Shown here piece by piece: positions 48,605 through 61,276 of a stretch of DNA of 64,000 bases. Source of the DNA: Rallus limicola (Eukaryota > Chordata > Aves > Gruiformes > Rallidae). The translations under genes were made by a program, and so were the position numbers. Every line of letters begins with the position of its first letter. The stretch's first letter is position 1. A model generated the notes under the pieces. That model was given only the letters and a program-made list of their open reading frames with translations, searched no databases and was not told where the DNA came from. The DNA is taken from NCBI GenBank assembly GCA_022605955.1, contig JAKCOZ010000241.1, forward strand, positions 62,001 to 126,000, read 5' to 3'.

Positions 48605-51600
48605 ATGCCTTTCATGCCTAGCTTCTTTACTTTGGGAGTTATTGCTGGACGTTTAGCATGTTTTGAACTGCAGTCTGCTAGGGCCGAGAAAAGCACTTTT
48701 ATAGGTAGCAGGTATGTTCCTTCTTTCCAGGCAAAGGAAAAGCCTGAGAGCCAAAGTGACAGGGTCTGCTTGTGTGTCCTGTTAGGAGGTTTTAGACAAG
48801 CTATGCCTTTCAGGCCTAGCTTCTTTACTTTGGGAGTTATTGCTGGACGTTTAGCATGTTTTGAACTGCAGTCTGCTAGGGCCGAGAAAAGCACCGTAGG
48901 AGGTTCCAGGCATGTTCCCTCTTTCCAGGCAAAGGAAAAGGCTGAGAGCCAAAGTGACAGGGTCTGCTTGTGTGTCCTGTTAGGAGGTTTCAGACAAGCT
49001 ATGCCTTTCATGCCTAGCTTCTTTACTTTGGGAGTTATTGCTGGACGTTTAGCATGTTTTGAACTGCAGTCTGCTAGGGCCGAGAAAAGCACCGTAGGAG
49101 GTTCCAGGCATGTTCCCTCTTTCCAGGCAAAGGAAAAGGCTGAGAGCCAAAGTGACAGGGTCTGCTTGTGTGTCCTGTTAGGAGGTTTTAGACAAGCTAT
49201 GCCTTTCATGCCTAGCTTCTTTACTTTGGGAGTTATTGCTGGACGTTTAGCATGTTTTGAACTGCAGTCTGCTAGGGCCGAGAAAAGCACCGTAGGAGCT
49301 TCCAGGCATGTTCCCTCTTTCCAGGCAAAGGAAAAGGCTGAGAGCCAAAGTGACAGGGTCTGCTTGTGTGTCCTGTTAGGAGGTTTCAGACAAGCTATGC
49401 CTTTCAATCCTAGCTTCTTTACTTTGGGAGTTATTGCTGGACGTTTAGCATGTTTTGAACTGCAGTCTGCTAGGGCCGAGAAAAGCACCGTAGGAGGTTC
49501 CAGGCATGTTCCCTCTTTCCAGGCAAAGGAAAAGGCTGAGAGAAAAAGTGACAGGGTCAGCTTGTGTGTCCTGTTAGGAGGTTTCAGACAAGCTATGCCT
49601 TTCAGTCCTAGCTTCTTTACTTTGGGAGTTATTGCTGGACGTTTAGCATGTTTTGAACTGCAGTCTGCTAGGGCCGAGAAAAGCACTTTTATAGGTAGCA
49701 GGTATGTTCCTTCTTTCCAGGCAAAGGAAAAGGCTGAGAGCCAAAGTGACAGGGTCTGCTTGTGTGTCCTGTTAGGAGGTTTCAGACAAGCTATGCCTTT
49801 CAGTCCTAGCTTCTTTACTTTGGGAGTTATTGCTGGACGTTTAGCATGTTTTGAACTGCAGTCTGCTAGGGCCGAGAAAAGCACCGTAGGAGGTTCCAGG
49901 CATGTTCCCTCTTTCCAGGCAAAGGAAAAGGCTGAGAGCCAAAGTGACAGGGTCTGCTTGTGTGTCCTGTTAGGAGGTTTCAGACAAGCTATGCCTTTCA
50001 TGCCTAGCTTCTTTACTTTGGGAGTTATTGCTGGACGTTTAGCATGTTTTGAACTGCAGTCTGCTAGGGCCGAGAAAAGCACCGTAGGAGGTTCCAGGCA
50101 TGTTCCCTCTTTCCAGGCAAAGGAAAAGGCTGAGAGCCAAAGTGACAGGGTCTGCTTGTGTGTCCTGTTAGGAGGTTTCAGACAAGCTATGCCTTTCATG
50201 CCTAGCTTCTTTACTTTGGGAGTTATTGCTGGACGTTTAGCATGTTTTGAACTGCAGTCTGCTAGGGCCGAGAAAAGCACCGTAGGAGGTTCCAGGCATG
50301 TTCCCTCTTTCCAGGCAAAGGAAAAGGCTGAGAGCCAAAGTGACAGGGTCTGCTTGTGTGTCCTGTTAGGAGGTTTTAGACAAGCTATGCCTTTCATGCC
50401 TAGCTTCTTTACTTTAGGAGTTATTGCTGGACGTTTAGCATGTTTTGAACTGCAGTCTGCTAGGGCCGAGAAAAGCACCGTAGGAGGTTCCAGGCATGTT
50501 CCCTCTTTCCAGGCAAAGGAAAAGGCTGAGAGCCAAAGTGACAGGGTCAGCTTGTGTGTCCTGTTAGGAGGTTTCAGACAAGCTATGCCTTTCAGTCCTA
50601 GCTTCTTTACTTTGGGAGTTATTGCTGGTTGTTTAGCATGTTTTGAACTGCAGTCTGCTAGGGCCGAGAAAAGCACTTTTATAGGTAGCAGGTATGTTCC
50701 TTCTTTCCAGGCAAAGGAAAAGGCTGAGAGCCAAAGTGACAGGGTCTGCTTGTGTGTCCTGTTAGGAGGTTTCAGACAAGCTATGCCTTTCAGTCCTAGC
50801 TTCTTTACTTTGGGAGTTATTGCTGGACGTTTAGCATGTTTTGAACTGCAGTCTGCTAGGGCCGAGAAAAGCACTGTAGGAGGTAGCAGGTATGTTCCTT
50901 CTTTCCAGGCAAAGGAAAAGGCTGAGAGCCAAAGTGACAGAGTCTGCTTGTGTGTCCTGTTAGGAGGTTTCGAACAAGCTATGCCTTTCATGCCTAGCTT
51001 CTTTACTTTGGGAGTTATTGCTGGACGTTTAGCATGTTTTGAACTGCAGTCTGCTAGGGCCGAGAAAAGCACCGTAGGAGGTTCCAGGCATGTTCCCTCT
51101 TTCCAGGCAAAGGAAAAGGCTGAGAGCCAAAGTGACAGGGTCTGCTTGTGTGTCCTGTTAGGAGGTTTTAGACAAGCTATGCCTTTCATGCCTAGCTTCT
51201 TTACTTTGGGAGTTATTGCTGGACGTTTAGCATGTTTTGAACTGCAGTCTGCTAGGGCTGAGAAAAGCACCGTAGGAGCTTCCAGGCATGTTCCCTCTTT
51301 CCAGGCAAAGGAAAAGGCTGAGAGCCAAAGTGACAGGGTCTGCTTGTGTGTCCTGTTAGGAGGTTTCAGACAAGCTATGCCTTTCAATCCTAGCTTCTTT
51401 ACTTTGGGAGTTATTGCTGGACGTTTAGCATGTTTTGAACTGCAGTCTGCTAGGGCCGAGAAAAGCACCGTAGGAGGTTCCAGGCATGTTCCCTATTTCA
51501 AGGCAAATGAAAAGGCTGAGAGCCAAAGTGACAGGGTCAGCTTGTGTGTCCTGTTAGGAGGTTTCAGACAAGCTATGCCTTTCAGTCCTAGCTTCTTTAC

Positions 51601-54600
51601 TTTGGGAGTTATTGCTGGACGTTTAGCATGTTTTGAACTGCAGTCTGCTAGGGCCGAGAAAAGCACTTTTATAGGTAGCAGGTATGTTCCTTCTTTCCAG
51701 GCAAAGGAAAAGGCTGAGAGCCAAAGTGACAGGGTCTGCTTGTGTGTCCTGTTAGGAGGTTTCAGACAAGCTATGCCTTTCATGCCTAGCTTCTTTACTT
51801 TGGGAGTTATTGCTAGACGTTTAGCATGTTTTGAACTGCAGTCTGCTAGGGCCGAGAAAAGCACCGTAGGAGGTTCCAGGCATGTTCCCTCTTTCCAGGC
51901 AAAGGAAAAGGCTGAGAGCCAAAGTGACAGGGTCTGCTTGTGTGTCCTGTTAGGAGGTTTCAGACAAGCTATGCCTTTCATGCCTAGCTTCTTTACTTTG
52001 GGAGTTATTGCTGGACGTTTAGCATGTTTTGAACTGCAGTCTGCTAGGGCCGAGAAAAGCACCGTAGGAGGTTCCAGGCATGTTCCCTCTTTCCAGGCAA
52101 AGGAAAAGGCTGAGAGCCAAAGTGACAGGGTCTGCTTGTGTGTCCTGTTAGGAGGTTTCAGACAAGCTATGCCTTTCAGTCCTAGCTTCTTTACTTTGGG
52201 AGTTATTGCTGGACGTTTAGCATGTTTTGAACTGCAGTCTGCTAGGGCCGAGAAAAGCACTGTAGGAGGTAGCAGGTATGTTCCTTCTTTCCAGGCAAAG
52301 GAAAAGGCTGAGAGCCAAAGTGACAGGGTCTGCTTGTGTGTCCTGTTAGGAGGTTTCAGACAAGCTATGCCTTTCAGTCCTAGCTTCTTTACTTTGGGAG
52401 TTATTGCTGGACGTTTAGCATGTTTTGAACTGCAGTCTGCTAGGGCCGAGAAAAGCACCGTAGGAGGTTCCAGGCATGTTCCCTCTTTCCAGGCAAAGGA
52501 AAAGGCTGAGAGCCAAAGTGACAGGGTCAGCTTGTGTGTCCTGTTAGGAGGTTTCAGACAAGCTATGCCTTTCATGCCTAGCTTCTTTACTTTGGGAGTT
52601 ATTGCTGGACGTTTAGCATGTTTTGAACTGCAGTCTGCTAGGGCCGAGAAAAGCACCGTAGGAGGTTCCAGGCATGTTCCCTCTTTCCAGGCAAAGGAAA
52701 AGGCTGAGAGCCAAAGTGACAGGGTCTGCTTGTGTGTCCTGTTAGGAGGTTTCAGACAAGCTATGCCTTTCATGCCTAGCTTCTTTACTTTGGGAGTTAT
52801 TGCTGGACGTTTAGCATGTTTTGAACTGCAGTCTGCTAGGGCCGAGAAAAGCACCGTAGGCGCTTCCAGGCATGTTCCCTCTTTCCAGGCAAAGGAAAAG
52901 GCTGAGAGCCAAAGTGACAGGGTCTGCTTGTGTGTCCTGTTAGGAGGTTTTAGACAAGCTATGCCTTTCATGCCTAGCTTCTTTACTTTGGGAGTTATTG
53001 CTGGACGTTTAGCATGTTTTGAACTGCAGTCTGCTAGGGCCGAGAAAAGCACCGTAGGAGCTTCCAGGCATGTTCCCTCTTTCCAGGCAAAGGAAAAGGC
53101 TGAGAGCCAAAGTGACAGGGTCTGCTTGTGTGTCCTGTTAGGAGGTTTCAGACAAGCTATGCCTTTCAATCCTAGCTTCTTTACTTTGGGAGTTATTGCT
53201 GGACGTTTAGCATGTTTTGAACTGCAGTCTGCTAGGGCCGAGAAAAGCACCGTAGGAGGTTCCAGGCATGTTCCCTCTTTCCAGGCAAAGGAAAAGGCTG
53301 AGAGCCAAAGTGACAGGGTCAGCTTGTGTGTCCTGTTAGGAGGTTTCAGACAAGCTATGCCTTTCAGTCCTAGCTTCTTTACTTTGGGAGTTATTGCTGG
53401 ACGTTTAGCATGTTTTGAACTGCAGTCTGCTAGGGCCGAGAAAAGCACTTTTATAGGGAGCAGGTATGTTCCTTCTTTCCAGGCAAAGGAAAAGGCTGAG
53501 AGCCAAAGTGACAGGGTCTGCTTGTGTGTCCTGTTAGGAGGTTTCAGACAAGCTATGCCTTTCATGCCTAGCTTCTTTACTTTGGGAGTTATTGCTAGAC
53601 GTTTAGCATGTTTTGAACTGCAGTCTGCTAGGGCCGAGAAAAGCACTGTAGGAGGTTCCAGGCATGTTCCCTCTTTCCAGGCAAAGGAAAAGGCTGAGAG
53701 CCAAAGTGACAGGGTCTGCTTGTGTGTCCTGTTAGGAGGTTTCAGACAAGCTATGCCTTTCATGCCTAGCTTCTTTACTTTGGGAGTTATTGCTGGACGT
53801 TTAGCATGTTTTGAACTGCAGTCTGCTAGGGCCGAGAAAAGCACTGTAGGAGGTAGCAGGTATGTTCCTTCTTTCCAGGCAAAGGAAAAGGCTGAGAGCC
53901 AAAGTGACAGGGTCTGCTTGTGTGTCCTGTTAGGAGGTTTCAGACAAGCTATGCCTTTCAGTCCTAGCTTCTTTACTTTGGGAGTTATTGCTGGACGTTT
54001 AGCATGTTTTGAACTGCAGTCTGCTAGGGCCGAGAAAAGCACCGTAGGAGGTAGCAGGTATGTTCCTTCTTTCCAGGCAAAGGAAAAGGCTGAGAGCCAA
54101 AGTGACAGGGTCTGCTTGTGTGTCCTGTTAGGAGGTTTCAGACAAGCTATGCCTTTCATGCCTAGCTTCTTTACTTTGGGAGTTATTGCTGGACGTTTAG
54201 CATGTTTTGAACTGCAGTCTGCTAGGGCCGAGAAAAGCACCGTAGGAGGTTCCAGGCATGTTCCCTCTTTCCAGGCAAAGGAAAAGGCTGAGAGCCAAAG
54301 TGACAGGGTCTGCTTGTGTGTCCTGTTAGGAGGTTTCAGACAAGCTATGCCTTTCATGCCTAGCTTCTTTACTTTGGGAGTTATTGCTGGACGTTTAGCA
54401 TGTTTTGAACTGCAGTCTGCTAGGGCCGAGAAAAGCACCGTAGGAGGTTCCAGGCATGTTCCCTCTTTCCAGGCAAAGGAAAAGGCTGAGAGCCAAAGTG
54501 ACAGGGTCTGCTTGTGTGTCCTGTTATAAGGTTTCAGACAAGCTATGCCTTTCATGACTAGCTTCTTTACTTTGGGAGTTATTGCTGGACGTTTAGCATG

Positions 54601-55336
54601 TTTTGAACTTCAGTCTGCTAGGGCCGAGAAAAGCACCGTAGGAGCTTCCAGGCATGTTCCCTCTTTCCAGGCAAAGGAAAAGGCTGAGAGCCAAAGTGAC
54701 AGGGTCTGCTTGTGTGTCCTGTTAGGAGGTTTCAGACAAGCTATGCCTTTCATGCCTAGCTTCTTTACTTTGGGAGTTATTGCTGGACGTTTAGCATGTT
54801 TTGAACTGCAGTCTGCTAGGGCCGAGAAAAGCACCGTAGGAGGTTCCAGGCATGTTCCCTCTTTCCAGGCAAAGGAAAAGGCTGAGAGCCAAAGTGACAG
54901 GGTCAGCTTGTGTGTCCTGTTAGGAGGTTTCAGACAAGCTATGCCTTTCAGTCCTAGCTTCTTTACTTTGGGAGTTATTGCTGGACGTTTAGCATGTTTT
55001 GAACTGCAGTCTGCTAGGGCCGAGAAAAGCACCGTAGGAGCTTCCAGGCATGTTCCCTCTTTACAGGCAAAGGAAAAGGCTGAGAGCCAAAGTGACAGGG
55101 TCTGCTTGTGTGTCCTGTTAGGAGGTTTCAGACAAGCTATGCCTTTCAGTCCTAGCTTCTTTACTTTGGGAGTTATTGCTGGACGTTTAGCATGTTTTGA
55201 ACTGCAGTCTGCTAGGGCCGAGAAAAGCACCGTAGGAGGTTCCAGGCATGTTCCCTCTTTCCAGGCAAAGGAAAAGGCTGAGAGCCAAAGTGACAGAGTC
55301 TGCTTGTGTGTCCTGTTAGGAGGTTTCAGACAAGCT
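48605..55336 (+). repeat. Super-block T, copy 2 (34 monomers)
   Basis: Second copy of 35143-41874 with the private marks in the same order: TTTCAGGCCT near 48808, ACTTTAGGAG near 50411, GCTGGTTGTTTAG near 50627, TTCGAA near 50970, TAGGGCTGAG near 51254, CCTATTTCAAGG near 51492, GCTAGACG near 51812 and 53594, GTAGGCGCTTCC near 52858, CATGACTAGC near 54552, AACTTCAGTC near 54607. Private to this copy are GAGAGAAAAAGTG near 49539 (CC to AA) and GGCAAATGAAA near 51502. Confidence 0.9.
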
Positions 55337-56524
55337 ATGCCTTTCATGCCTAGCTTCTTTACTTTGGGAGTTATTGCTGGACGTTTAGCATGTTTTGAAC
55401 TGCAGTCTGCTAGGGCCGAGAAAAGCACCGTAGGAGGTTCCAGGCATGTTCCCTCTTTCCAGGCAAAGGAAAAGGCTGAGAGCCAAAGTGACAGGGTCTG
55501 CTTGTGTGTCCTGTTATAAGGTTTCAGACAAGCTATGCCTTTCATGCCTAGCTTCTTTACTTTGGGAGTTATTGCTGGACGTTTAGCATGTTTTGAACTG
55601 CAGTCTGCTAGGGCCGAGAAAAGCACTGTAGGAGGTAGCAGGTATGTTCCTTCTTTCCAGGCAAAGGAAAAGGCTGAGAGCCAAAGTGACAGGGTCAGCT
55701 TGTGTGTCCTGTTAGGAGGTTTCAGACAAGCTATGCCTTTCATGCCTAGCTTCTTTACTTTGGGAGTTATTGCTGGACGTTTAGCATGTTTTGAACTGCA
55801 GTCTGCTAGGGCCGAGAAAAGCACCGTAGGAGGTTCCAGGCATGTTCCCTCTTTCCAGGCAAAGGAAAAGGCTGAGAGCCAAAGTGACAGGGTCTGCTTG
55901 TGTGTCCTGTTAGGAGGTTTCAGACAAGCTATGCCTTTCATGCCTAGCTTCTTTACTTTGGGAGTTATTGCTGGACGTTTAGCATGTTTTGAACTGCAGT
56001 CTGCTAGGGCCGAGAAAAGCACCGTAGGAGCTTCCAGGCATGTTCCCTCTTTCCAGGCAAAGGAAAAGGCTGAGAGCCAAAGTGACAGGGTCAGCTTGTG
56101 TGTCCTGTTAGGAGGTTTCAGACAAGCTATGCCTTTCAATCCTAGCTTCTTTACTTTGGGAGTTATTGCTGGACGTTTAGCATGTTTTGAACTGCAGTCT
56201 GCTAGGGCCGAGAAAAGCACCGTAGGAGGTTCCAGGCATGTTCCCTCTTTCCAGGCAAAGGAAAAGGCTGAGAGCCAAAGTGACAGGGTCAGCTTGTGTG
56301 TCCTGTTAGGAGGTTTCAGACAAGCTATGCCTTTCAGTCCTAGCTTCTTTACTTTGGGAGTTATTGCTGGATGTTTAGCATGTTTTGAACTGCAGTCTGC
56401 TAGGGCCGAGAAAAGCACTGTAGGAGGTAGCAGGTATGTTCCTTCTTTCCAGGCAAAGGAAAAGGCTGAGAGCCAAAGTGACAGGGTCAGCTTGTGTGTC
56501 CTGTTAGGAGGTTTCAGACAAGCT
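55337..56524 (+). repeat. Linking stretch of six monomers after T copy 2
   Basis: Ordinary monomers, with a TAA-bearing copy ending at 55519 followed by a GGSRY monomer, then a run in which GGGTCAGC is unusually frequent (four of the five monomers from 55535 to 56524). One has GGATGTTT near 56370. It does not match one of the defined blocks over its full length. No gene is visible. Confidence 0.8.
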
Positions 56525-59296
56525 ATGCCTTTCATGCCTAGCTTCTTTACTTTGGGAGTTATTGCTGGACGTTTAGCATGTTTTGAACTGCAGTCTGCTA
56601 GGGCCGAGAAAAGCACCGTAGGAGGTTCCAGGCATGTTCCCTCTTTCCAGGCAAAGGAAAAGGCTGAGAGCCAAAGTGACAGGGTCAGCTTGTGTGTCCT
56701 GTTAGGAGGTTTCAGACAAGCTATGCCTTTCAGTCCTGGCTTCTTTACTTTGGGAGTTATTGCTGGACGTTTAGCATGTTTTGAACTGCAGTCTGCTAGG
56801 GCCGAGAAAAGCACCGTAGGAGGTTCCAGGCATGTTCCCTCTTTCCAGGCAAAGGAAAAGGCTGAGAGCCAAAGTGACAGGGTCTGCTTGTGTGTCCTGT
56901 TAGGAGGTTTCAGACAAGCTATGCCTTTCAGTCCTACCTTCTTTACTTTGGGAGTTATTGCTGGACGTTTAGCATGTTTTGAACTGCAGTCTGCTAGGGC
57001 CGAGAAAAGCACCGTAGGAGGTTCCAGGCATGTTCCCTCTTTCCAGGCAAAGGAAAAGGCTGAGAGCCAAAGTGACAGGGTCTGCTTGTGTGTCCTGTTA
57101 GGAGGTTTCAGACAAGCTATGCCTTTCATGCCTAGCTTCTTTACTTTGGGAGTTATTGCTGGACGTTTAGCATGTTTTGAACTGCAGTCTGCTAGGGCCG
57201 AGAAAAGCACTTTTATAGGTAGCAGGTATGTTCCTTCTTTCCAGGCAAAGGAAAAGGCTGAGAGCCAAAGTGACAGGGTCTGCTTGTGTGTCCTGTTAGG
57301 AGGTTTCAGACAAGCTATGCCTTTCATGCCTAGCTTCTTTACTTTGGGAGTTATTGCTGGACGTTTAGCATGTTTTGAACTGCAGTCTGCTAGGGCCGAG
57401 AAAAGCACTGTAGGAGGTTCCAGGCATGTTCCCTCTTTCCAGGCAAAGGAAAAGGCTGAGAGCCAAAGTGACAGGGTCTGCTTGTGTGTCCTGTTAGGAG
57501 GTTTCAGACAAGCTATGCCTTTCAATCCTAGCTTCTTTACTTTGGGAGTTATTGCTGGACGTTTAGCATGTTTTGAACTGCAGTCTGCTAGGGCCGAGAA
57601 AAGCACCGTAGGAGGTTCCAGGCATGTTCCCTCTTTCCAGGCAAAGGAAAAGGCTGAGAGCCAAAGTGACAGGGTCTGCTTGTGTGTCCTGTTAGGAGGT
57701 TTCAGACAAGCTATGCCTTTCAGTCCTAGCTTCTTTACTTTGTGAGTTATTGCTGGACGTTTAGCATGTTTTGAACTGCAGTCTGCTAGGGCCGAGAAAA
57801 GCACCGTAGGAGGTAGCAGGTATGTTCCTTCTTTCCAGGCAAAGGAAAAGGCTGAGAGCCAAAGTGACAGGGTCTGCTTGTGTGTCCTGTTAGGAGGTTT
57901 CAGACAAGCTATGCCTTTCAGTCCTGGCTTCTTTACTTTGGGAGTTATTGCTGGACGTTTAGCATGTTTTGAACTGCAGTCTGCTAGGGCCGAGAAAAGC
58001 ACCGTAGGAGCTTCCAGGCATGTTCCTTCTTTCCAGGCAAAGGAAAAGGCTGAGAGCCAAAGTGACAGGGTCTGCTTGTGTGTCCTGTTAGGAGGTTTCA
58101 GACAAGCTATGCCTTTCATGCCTAGCTTCTTTACTTTGGGAGTTATTGCTGGACGTTTAGCATGTTTTGAACTGCAGTCTGCTAGGGCCGAGAAAAGCAC
58201 CGTAGGAGGTTCCAGGCATGTTCCCTCTTTCCAGGCAAAGGAAAAGGCTGAGAGCCAAAGTGACAGGGTCTGCTTGTGTGTCCTGTTAGGAGGTTTCAGA
58301 CAAGCTATGCCTTTCAGTCCTAGCTTCTTTACTTTGGGAGTTATTGCTGGACGTTTAGCATGTTTTGAACTGCAGTCTGCTAGGGCCGAGAAAAGCACTG
58401 TAGGAGGTAGCAGGTATGTTCCTTCTTTCCAGGCAAAGGAAAAGGCTGAGAGCCAATGTGACAGGGTCTGCTTGTGTGTCCTGTTAGGAGGTTTCAGACA
58501 AGCTATGCCTTTCATGCCTAGCTTCTTTACTTTGGGAGTTATTGCTGGACGTTTAGCATGTTTTGAACTGCAGTCTGCTAGGGCCGAGAAAAGCACCGTA
58601 GGAGGTTCCAGGCATGTTCCCTCTTTCCAGGCAAAGGAAAAGGCTGAGAGCCAAAGTGACAGGGTCTGCTTGTGTGTCCTGTTATAAGGTTTCAGACAAG
58701 CTATGCCTTTCATGCCTAGCTTCTTTACTTTGGGAGTTATTGCTGGACGTTTAGCATGTTTTGAACTGCAGTCTGCTAGGGCCGAGAAAAGCAATGTAGA
58801 TGGTAGCAGGTATGTTCCTTCTTTCCAGGCAAAGGAAAAGGCTGAGAGCCAAAGTGACAGGGTCTGCTTGTGTGTCCTGTTAGGAGGTTTCAGACAAGCT
58901 ATGCCTTTCAGTCCTAGCTTCTTTACTTTGGGAGTTATTGCTGGACGTTTAGCATGTTTTGAACTGCAGTCTGCTAGGGCCGAGAAAAGCACTTTTATAG
59001 GTAGCAGGTATGTTCCTTCTTTCCAGGCAAAGGAAAAGGCTGAGAGCCAAAGTGACAGGGTCTGCTTGTGTGTCCTGTTAGGAGGTTTCAGACAAGCTAT
59101 GCCTTTCAGTCCTAGCTTCTTTACTTTGGGAGTTATTGCTGGACGTTTAGCATGTTTTGAACTGCAGTCTGCTAGGGCCGAGAAAAGCACCGTAGGAGGT
59201 TCCAGGCATGTTCCCTCTTTCCAGGCAAAGGAAAAGGCTGAGAGCCAAAGTGACAGGGTCTGCTTGTGTGTCCTGTTAGGAGGTTTCAGACAAGCT
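56525..59296 (+). repeat. Shortened R-like block, copy 4 (14 monomers)
   Basis: Begins like R (GGTCAGC monomer, TCCTGGCTTC near 56734, TCCTACCTTC near 56932, then FIGSRY). It skips the middle part bearing the TCCATGCAAAG, AGCTGCTTTAC, AAAAGTCTGAG and CCTTATTTCC monomers, and ends like R with GCCAATGTGAC near 58454, a TAA-bearing copy at 58687, a GTAGATGG monomer near 58797 (here CAATGTAGATGG), FIGSRY and an ordinary monomer. It lacks GGGAGGTATTG and GGACATTT. A unique TGA from TTTGTGAG lies at 57743-57745. Confidence 0.78.
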
Positions 59297-60484
59297 ATGC
59301 CTTTCATGCCTAGCTTCTTTACTTTGGGAGTTATTGCTGGACGTTTAGCATGTTTTGAACTGCAGTCTGCTAGGGCCGAGAAAAGCACCGTAGGAGCTTC
59401 CAGGCATGTTCCCTCTTTCCAGGCAAAGGAAAAGGCTGAGAGCGAAAGTGACAGGGTCTGCTTGTGTGTCCTGTTAGGAGGTTTCAGACAAGCTATGCCT
59501 TTCATGCCTAGCTTCTTTACTTTGGGAGTTATTGCTGGACGTTTAGCATGTTTTGAACTGCAGTCTGCTAGGGCCGAGAAAAGCACCGTAGTAGCTTCCA
59601 GGCATGTTCCCTCTTTCCAGGCAAAGGAAAAGGCTGAGAGCCAAAGTGACAGGGTCTGCTTGTGTGTCCTGTTAGGAGGTTTCAGACAAGCTATGCCTTT
59701 CAATCCTAGCTTCTTTACTTTGGGAGTTATTGCTGGACGTTTAGCATGTTTTGAACTGCAGTCTGCTAGGGCCGAGAAAAGCACCGTAGGAGGTTCCAGG
59801 CATGTTCCCTCTTTCCAGGCAAAGGAAAAGGCTGAGAGCCAAAGTGACAGGGTCTGCTTGTGTGTCCTGTTATAAGGTTTCAGACAAGCTATGCCTTTCA
59901 TGCCTAGCTTCTTTACTTTGGGAGTTATTGCTGGACGTTTAGCATGTTTTGAACTGCAGTCTGCTAGGGCCGAGAAAAGCACCGTAGGAGGTTCCAGGCA
60001 TGTTCCCTCTTTCCAGGCAAAGGAAAAGGCTGAGAGCCAAAGTGACAGGGTCAGCTTGTGTGTCCTGTTAGGAGGTTTCAGACAAGCTATGCCTTTCATG
60101 CCTAGCTTCTTTACTTTGGGAGTTATTGCTGGACGTTTAGCATGTTTTGAACTGCAGTCTGCTAGGGCCGAGAAAAGCACTTTTATAGGTAGCAGGTATG
60201 TTCCTTCTTTCCAGGCAAAGGAAAAGCCTGAGAGCCAAAGTGACAGGGTCTGCTTGTGTGTCCTGTTAGGAGGTTTCAGACAAGCTATGCCTTTCATGCC
60301 TAGCTTCTTTACTTTGGGAGTTATTGCTGGACGTTTAGCATGTTTTGAACTGCAGTCTGCTAGGGCCGAGAAAAGCACCGTAGGAGGTTCCAGGCATGTT
60401 CCCTCTTTCCAGGCAAAGGAAAAGGCTGAGAGCCAAAGTGACAGGGTCAGCTTGTGTGTCCTGTTAGGAGGTTTCAGACAAGCT
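58307..60484 (+). repeat. Block X, copy 2: R-to-S junction (11 monomers)
   Basis: Second copy of 24254-26431. Private differences are CAATGTAG near 58792, GAGAGCGAAAG near 59440, GTAGTAGC near 59589, and GGTCAGC in the ninth to tenth monomers where copy 1 has GGTCTGC. It shows that the order R tail, link, S head occurs twice in the window about 34 kb apart. Confidence 0.82.
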
Positions 60485-61276
60485 ATGCCTTTCAGTCCTA
60501 GCTTCTTTACTTTGGGAGTTATTGCTGGACGTTTAGCATGTTTTGAACTGCAGTCTGCTAGGGCCGAGAAAAGCACCGTAGGAGGTTCCAGGCATGTTCC
60601 CTCTTTCCAGGCAAAGGAAAAGGCTGAGAGCCAAAGTGACAGGGTCTGCTTGTGTGTCCTGTTAGGAGGTTTCAGACAAGCTATGCCTTTCAGTCCTAGC
60701 TTCTTTACTTTGGGAGTTATTGCTGGACGTTTAGCATGTTTTGAACTGCAGTCTGCTAGGGCCGAGAAAAGCACCGTAGGAGCTTCCAGGCATGTTCCCT
60801 CTTTCCAGGCAAAGGAAAAGGCTGAGAGCCAAAGTGACAGAGTCCGCTTGTGTGTCCTGTTAGGAGGTTTCAGACAAGCTATGCCTTTCATGCCTAGCTT
60901 CTTTACTTTGGGAGTTATTGCTGGACGTTTAGCATGTTTTGAACTGCAGTCTGCTAGGGCCGAGAAAAGCACCGTAGGAGGTTCCAGGCATGTTCCCTCT
61001 TTCCAGGCAAAGGAAAAGGCTGAGAGCCAAAGTGACAGGGTCTGCTTGTGTGTCCTGTTAGGAGGTTTCAGACAAGCTATGCCTTTCATGCCTAGCTTCT
61101 TTACTTTGGGAGTTATTGCTGGACGTTTAGCATGTTTTGAACTGCAGTCTGCTAGGGCCGAGAAAAGCACCGTAGGAGGTTCCAGGCATGTTCCCTCTTT
61201 CCAGGCAAAGGAAAAGGCTGAGAGCCAAAGTGACAGGGTCTGCTTGTGTGTCCTGTTAGGAGGTTTCAGACAAGCT
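59297..61276 (+). repeat. Ten monomers between shortened R-like blocks
   Basis: Starts as the X/S-like run (AT-type TAA-bearing monomer ending at 59875, GGTCAGC, FIGSRY with AAAGCCTGAG near 60224) and then drifts into ordinary GT and TG monomers. One has GAGTCCGCTTG near 60840, a change seen only here. No other content. Confidence 0.82.

Larger units (their letters stand above)
281..50976 (+). other. TTCGAA-bearing monomer variant (5 sites)
   Basis: GGTTTCAGACAAG is changed to GGTTTCGAACAAG (AG swapped to GA) near 283, 1471, 3847, 37508 and 50970. This adds one CpG and a BstBI-type palindrome. The first three lie 6 and 12 monomers apart, and the last two are the T copy 1 and T copy 2 counterparts. 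Confidence 0.93.
41146..54613 (+). other. Loss of the conserved PstI site in two monomers
   Basis: CTGCAG is present in the other monomers I inspected but reads CTTCAG at 41146-41151 and at 54608-54613. The two are 13462 bp apart, the T-block offset, so this is one inherited mutation. Confidence 0.9.
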
